From an uncultured Sphingomonas sp. (GTDB lineage Bacteria; Pseudomonadota; Alphaproteobacteria; Sphingomonadales; Sphingomonadaceae), in NCBI RefSeq assembly GCF_934560975.1, contig NZ_CAKTFO010000002.1, positions 178,186 through 242,185 of the forward strand: DNA of 64,000 nt. Reading direction: 5' to 3'. Under the pieces are notes generated by a model. It did no database searches, was not told the DNA's origin, and saw only the letters and a program-made list of their open reading frames with translations. Positions within the stretch are counted from its first letter, which is position 1. Each line of letters starts with the position of its first letter. Below, in pieces: positions 61,188 through 64,000 of the stretch. Position numbers and translations under genes: made by a program.

Positions 61188-62825
61188 TCACATGTTCGGA
61201 TAATTGGGACCGCCGCCACCTTCCGGCACCACCCAGTTGATGTTCTGCGTCGGATCCTTGATGTCGCACGTCTTGCAATGGACGCAATTCTGCGCGTTTA
61301 TCTGGAGCCGGGGCGCGCCCGTATCCGCCCCCACGATCTCATAAACGCCGGCCGGGCAGTAACGCTGCTCGGGGCTGTCATACAGCGCCAGGTTGACGTC
61401 GATCGGCACTTCGGCATCCTTCAACGTCAGGTGGATCGGCTGATCCTCCTCATGATGGACGTTGGACAGGAACACCGACGACAGCCGGTCGAAGCTGACG
61501 ACGCCGTCCGGCTTGGGATAGTCGATCGGTCTGGCCATGTCCTTGCGCCACAGCGTGCTGCTGTCGCGATGGTGGCGGAAGGTGTAGGGCAGACCGATCC
61601 CGGCGCCCCGCATCACCATGTCCGCCCACGCCCAGAACGTGCCCGCCACCGGCCCGAACCTGGCGACCGCCGGCTCGGCATTGCGCACCAGCTTAAGCTC
61701 GTCCGCGATCCAGCTCGCGTCCACCGCCGGCTGGTAGCTGTCCAGCGTGTCGCCGCCGCGCCCGTCCGCCAGTGCCGCCACAGCTGCCTCGGCCGCCAGG
61801 ATGCCGGATTTCATCGCGGTATGCGTGCCCTTTATCCGCGGCACGTTCACGAACCCGGCCGAACAGCCGATCAGTGCGCCGCCCGGAAACGCCAAGCGCG
61901 GCACCGCCTGCCACCCGCCTTCGTTGATGACCCGCGCGCCATAACTCAGCCGCCGTCCGCCTTCCAGCAGGGGGCGGATCGCCGGATGCTGCTTCCACCG
62001 CTGAAACTCGTGGAACGGCGACAGATAGGGATTGCCATAGCCCAGACCGACCACGAAGCCGATCGCGACCTGATTGTCCGCCTGGTGATAGACGAAGCCG
62101 CCGCCCACCTCGCTGCCCAGCGGCCAGCCTTGCGTATGCACCACCTTGCCCGGCACATGCCTGGCCGGATCGATCTCCCAAAGCTCCTTTATTCCAAGGC
62201 CGTATACCTGGATCCTCCCACCCGCTTCCAGGTCGAAGATCCGCTTGACCTCCTTGGTCAGGCCGCCGCGCGCGCCCTCCGCGAACAGGGTGTAGCGCGC
62301 GTGCAATTCCATGCCGGGCTGGTAATCCGGGCGGTGGGTGCCGTCGCGCGCCACGCCCATATCGCCGGTCGCCACCCCGCGCACCGATCCGTCGTCGCTG
62401 AACAGCAACTCGGCCGCGGCAAAGCCCGGAAAGATTTCGACTCCCAGTTCCTCGGCCTTGCCCGCCAGCCAACGGCAGAGATTGCCGAGCGAACCCGTAT
62501 AGGTGCCCGCATTGCTCATGAACTTCGGCATCAGCAGGTGCGGGATGGACGTGCGGCCCTTTTCCGTCAGGAACCAATGGTGGTTCTCGGTCACCGGCAC
62601 GGTCAGGGGGCAGGCCTGATTCCGCCAGTCCGGGATCAGTTCGTCGAGCGCGATAGGGTCGATCACCGCACCCGACAGGATGTGCGCGCCCACCTCCGAT
62701 CCCTTTTCCAGCACGCACACCGACGCATCGGGCGAAAGCTGTTTCAGCCGGATCGCCGCGCTGAGGCCGGCCGGCCCCGCGCCCACGATCACGACATCAT
62801 AGTCCATCGACTCGCGTTCTGACAC
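61188..62825 (-). CDS. Electron transfer flavoprotein:ubiquinone oxidoreductase
   Basis: 545 residues from GTG 62825, with GGAG six bases upstream; an ATG lies six codons later. FAD-binding DYDVVIVGAGPAGLSAAIRL, GARGGLTKEVKRIFDLEAGG, the membrane-facing segment VGLGYGNPYLSPFHEFQRWK and the C-terminal 4Fe-4S site (Cys in RYCPAGVYE, NCVHCKTCDIKDPTQNI) are all present. It passes electrons from ETF, reduced by dehydrogenases such as the one at 27374-28528, to ubiquinone. It is the first gene of the minus-strand operon. Confidence 0.95.
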   Translation of the reverse strand: MSERESMDYDVVIVGAGPAGLSAAIRLKQLSPDASVCVLEKGSEVGAHILSGAVIDPIALDELIPDWRNQACPLTVPVTENHHWFLTEKGRTSIPHLLMPKFMSNAGTYTGSLGNLCRWLAGKAEELGVEIFPGFAAAELLFSDDGSVRGVATGDMGVARDGTHRPDYQPGMELHARYTLFAEGARGGLTKEVKRIFDLEAGGRIQVYGLGIKELWEIDPARHVPGKVVHTQGWPLGSEVGGGFVYHQADNQVAIGFVVGLGYGNPYLSPFHEFQRWKQHPAIRPLLEGGRRLSYGARVINEGGWQAVPRLAFPGGALIGCSAGFVNVPRIKGTHTAMKSGILAAEAAVAALADGRGGDTLDSYQPAVDASWIADELKLVRNAEPAVARFGPVAGTFWAWADMVMRGAGIGLPYTFRHHRDSSTLWRKDMARPIDYPKPDGVVSFDRLSSVFLSNVHHEEDQPIHLTLKDAEVPIDVNLALYDSPEQRYCPAGVYEIVGADTGAPRLQINAQNCVHCKTCDIKDPTQNINWVVPEGGGGPNYPNM

Positions 62826-62962
62826 AATCACTCCAAACCACGCCCGCATCGGTCCGGTCGTCCTACCGCCCGAACGTCTTGTCAAAAACCCGCTGCCCGT
62901 AGATTGACCCCGGCGTCAACCACTCCTCTAAACATCAGGGCTGGCAACGGGGATTTGGCGGA

Positions 62963-63703
62963 ATGTTGGATCGCGTCGCACACAGCGCGCTGGATTGGTG
63001 GGTGGAGGCCGGCGTTGACGTGCTGGTCGACGACGGCACGCGCAACTGGCTGGCGCCCGCACCTGACGCGGCCAGCGTGCGCGGCATCGCCACCGCGCCC
63101 GACACCGCCGCCGCGCTGACGGAAGCCCCACCCGCGATCCTCGCGCCCGCCGCGGCTCCGGCCCTTCCCAACGACCTGGCGGGTTTGCGCGCCTGGCTGC
63201 TGACCGACGCCGGACTGCCCGGCTCTCCCGCCGCGCGGATCGATGCGTTGGGGGATAGCGCCCACGGCTCGGTGGTGGTGGTCGACATGCCGGAGGCGGA
63301 GGATCGCGCGGCGGGCACCCTGATGTCGGGCGATGTCGGTGCCCTGTTCGATCGCATGCTGGGTGCGATGAATCTCGGCCGCGACCGCATCTACATGCTG
63401 CCTTTCGCCCCCGCCCGTCCCGCCGGCGGCCGCATCGCCGAGGCGGACGCGCACCGGCTTGCCGATTTGCTGCGCCATCACCTGATGCTCGCCAAACCGC
63501 GCCGGCTGCTGCTGCTGGGCGACGCGCCGGTGCGGGCGCTGACGGGCAAGCCCCTGCTCCAGACGCGCGATGCCGTGCACCAGATCGCACTGGCGGACGG
63601 CACGGTTCCGGCGGTCGCCACCTTTCATCCCCGCATCGTCCACGCTAGGCCGGACTATCGGCAACAGACGTGGGCGGACCTCCAGCGGTTCATGGCATTA
63701 TGA
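62963..63703 (+). CDS. Uracil-DNA glycosylase superfamily-like protein without Fe-S cysteines
   Basis: 246 residues. The alpha/beta core resembles family 4/5 uracil-DNA glycosylases: SVVVVDMPEAEDRAAG at the position of the GEAPG motif, ALFDRMLGAMNLGRDRIYMLPF, RRLLLLGDAPVRALTG and the late FHPRIVHARPDYRQQTWADL. The usual four cluster-binding cysteines are absent; there is no cysteine anywhere. The N-terminal HSALDWWVEAGVD segment is recurrent in sphingomonad homologues. The key Gly-Glu/Asp motif is degenerate, so catalytic activity is uncertain. The stop overlaps the next gene at ATGA, suggesting coupling. Confidence 0.8.
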   Translation: MLDRVAHSALDWWVEAGVDVLVDDGTRNWLAPAPDAASVRGIATAPDTAAALTEAPPAILAPAAAPALPNDLAGLRAWLLTDAGLPGSPAARIDALGDSAHGSVVVVDMPEAEDRAAGTLMSGDVGALFDRMLGAMNLGRDRIYMLPFAPARPAGGRIAEADAHRLADLLRHHLMLAKPRRLLLLGDAPVRALTGKPLLQTRDAVHQIALADGTVPAVATFHPRIVHARPDYRQQTWADLQRFMAL

Positions 63704-64000
63704 AGACGACCCTCTCTCTCGCCCTCGCGGCGTCCCTGCTCGCCGCCCCCACGCTCGCGCAACTTGCGCCGGCCCGGCCCGTGCCTCTCCAGCCCGCGCC
63801 CAACCTGTCGTCGGCGGGCTTCGCGTCGCAACTCACCCCCACGGAGCGGATGGCGTTCCAGCAGCTGTTCGCCGCGATCCGCAACCGGCAGTGGGATGTG
63901 GCGCAGGCGGCACTTGCCACCGCGCCCGCCGGCCCGCTGGCAGATGTGGCGCGGGCCAGGCTCTATGCCGCCGGCGTGCTCCCGGTGGACGGGGCCGCGA
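63700..64000 (+). CDS. Probable soluble lytic transglycosylase, N-terminal part (cut by window end)
   Basis: The frame is open from ATG 63700 to the edge (100 residues visible). A signal peptide (SLALAASLLAAPTLAQ) is followed by LTPTERMAFQQLFAAIRNRQWDVAQAAL, a helical segment like the superhelical U-domain of Slt-type transglycosylases, which cleave peptidoglycan in the periplasm. The catalytic domain would lie beyond the window, so the assignment rests on the N-terminal part and on its usual position next to this glycosylase-like gene. Confidence 0.6.
   Translation, partial: MKTTLSLALAASLLAAPTLAQLAPARPVPLQPAPNLSSAGFASQLTPTERMAFQQLFAAIRNRQWDVAQAALATAPAGPLADVARARLYAAGVLPVDGAA

Overview
The window is GC-rich, gene-dense DNA that looks like a chromosome of an alphaproteobacterium of the family Sphingomonadaceae, most likely Sphingomonas. 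Supporting signs are a carbohydrate locus built around a TonB-dependent receptor with an adjacent flavin-dependent tryptophan halogenase, an HWE-type histidine kinase, GTG/TTG starts with 1-4 bp overlaps inside operons, and an ornithine decarboxylase next to a deoxyhypusine-synthase-like gene. That last pair fits the homospermidine content known for Sphingomonas sensu stricto. No rRNA, tRNA, CRISPR array, prophage or insertion sequence was recognised.

Layout. (1) 1-17.6 kb is a carbohydrate-utilisation locus: the end of a GH2 glycosidase, a sugar:H+ symporter, a GDSL esterase and a type B carboxylesterase on the plus strand. On the minus strand are a ROK sugar kinase, a FucP-type permease and a ROK repressor. 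These are followed by the TonB-dependent receptor and halogenase (plus) and a PA14-containing GH3 and a second carboxylesterase (minus). (2) 17.7-21.6 kb: an M3 metallopeptidase divergent from altronate dehydratase, separated by a region rich in TGGnnCCA-like palindromes. (3) 21.7-26.3 kb: a signalling block with HWE kinase, single-domain receiver, Crp/Fnr regulator, and a GAF-PAS-GGDEF-EAL protein. (4) 26.5-31.4 kb: sulfurtransferase, isovaleryl-CoA dehydrogenase, amine oxidase-like flavoprotein, DoxX-like membrane protein and DNA polymerase IV. (5) 31.5-35.7 kb: a Gly/Thr/Ser-rich exported protein, a purine-salvage pair and a retropepsin-like/S41 peptidase pair.

(6) 35.6-44.9 kb: a four-gene tripartite efflux operon of the MdtABC type (membrane fusion protein, two RND pumps, outer-membrane factor), one pump carrying a long low-complexity insertion. 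(7) 45.2-50.9 kb: rmuC, a Cys-rich copper-binding four-helix protein, recR-def, fmt-truA and a frameshifted DUF72 gene. (8) 50.9-54.5 kb: threonine dehydratase divergent from the polyamine pair. (9) 54.5-64 kb: a small exported protein and a probably frameshifted membrane-protein gene. A compact minus-strand operon follows (ETF:ubiquinone oxidoreductase, TPR protein, ispE, N-formylglutamate amidohydrolase, nnrDE, RumA-type methyltransferase), then a uracil-DNA-glycosylase-like gene and the start of a putative lytic transglycosylase.

Working together: region 1 would import oligosaccharides across the outer membrane, trim glycosidic and ester bonds in the periplasm, and pass monosaccharides through two MFS permeases to a ROK kinase, under a ROK repressor whose candidate operator is visible at 8311-8324. 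Most other blocks are housekeeping. Functions are inferred from family motifs read by eye; no database search was possible.
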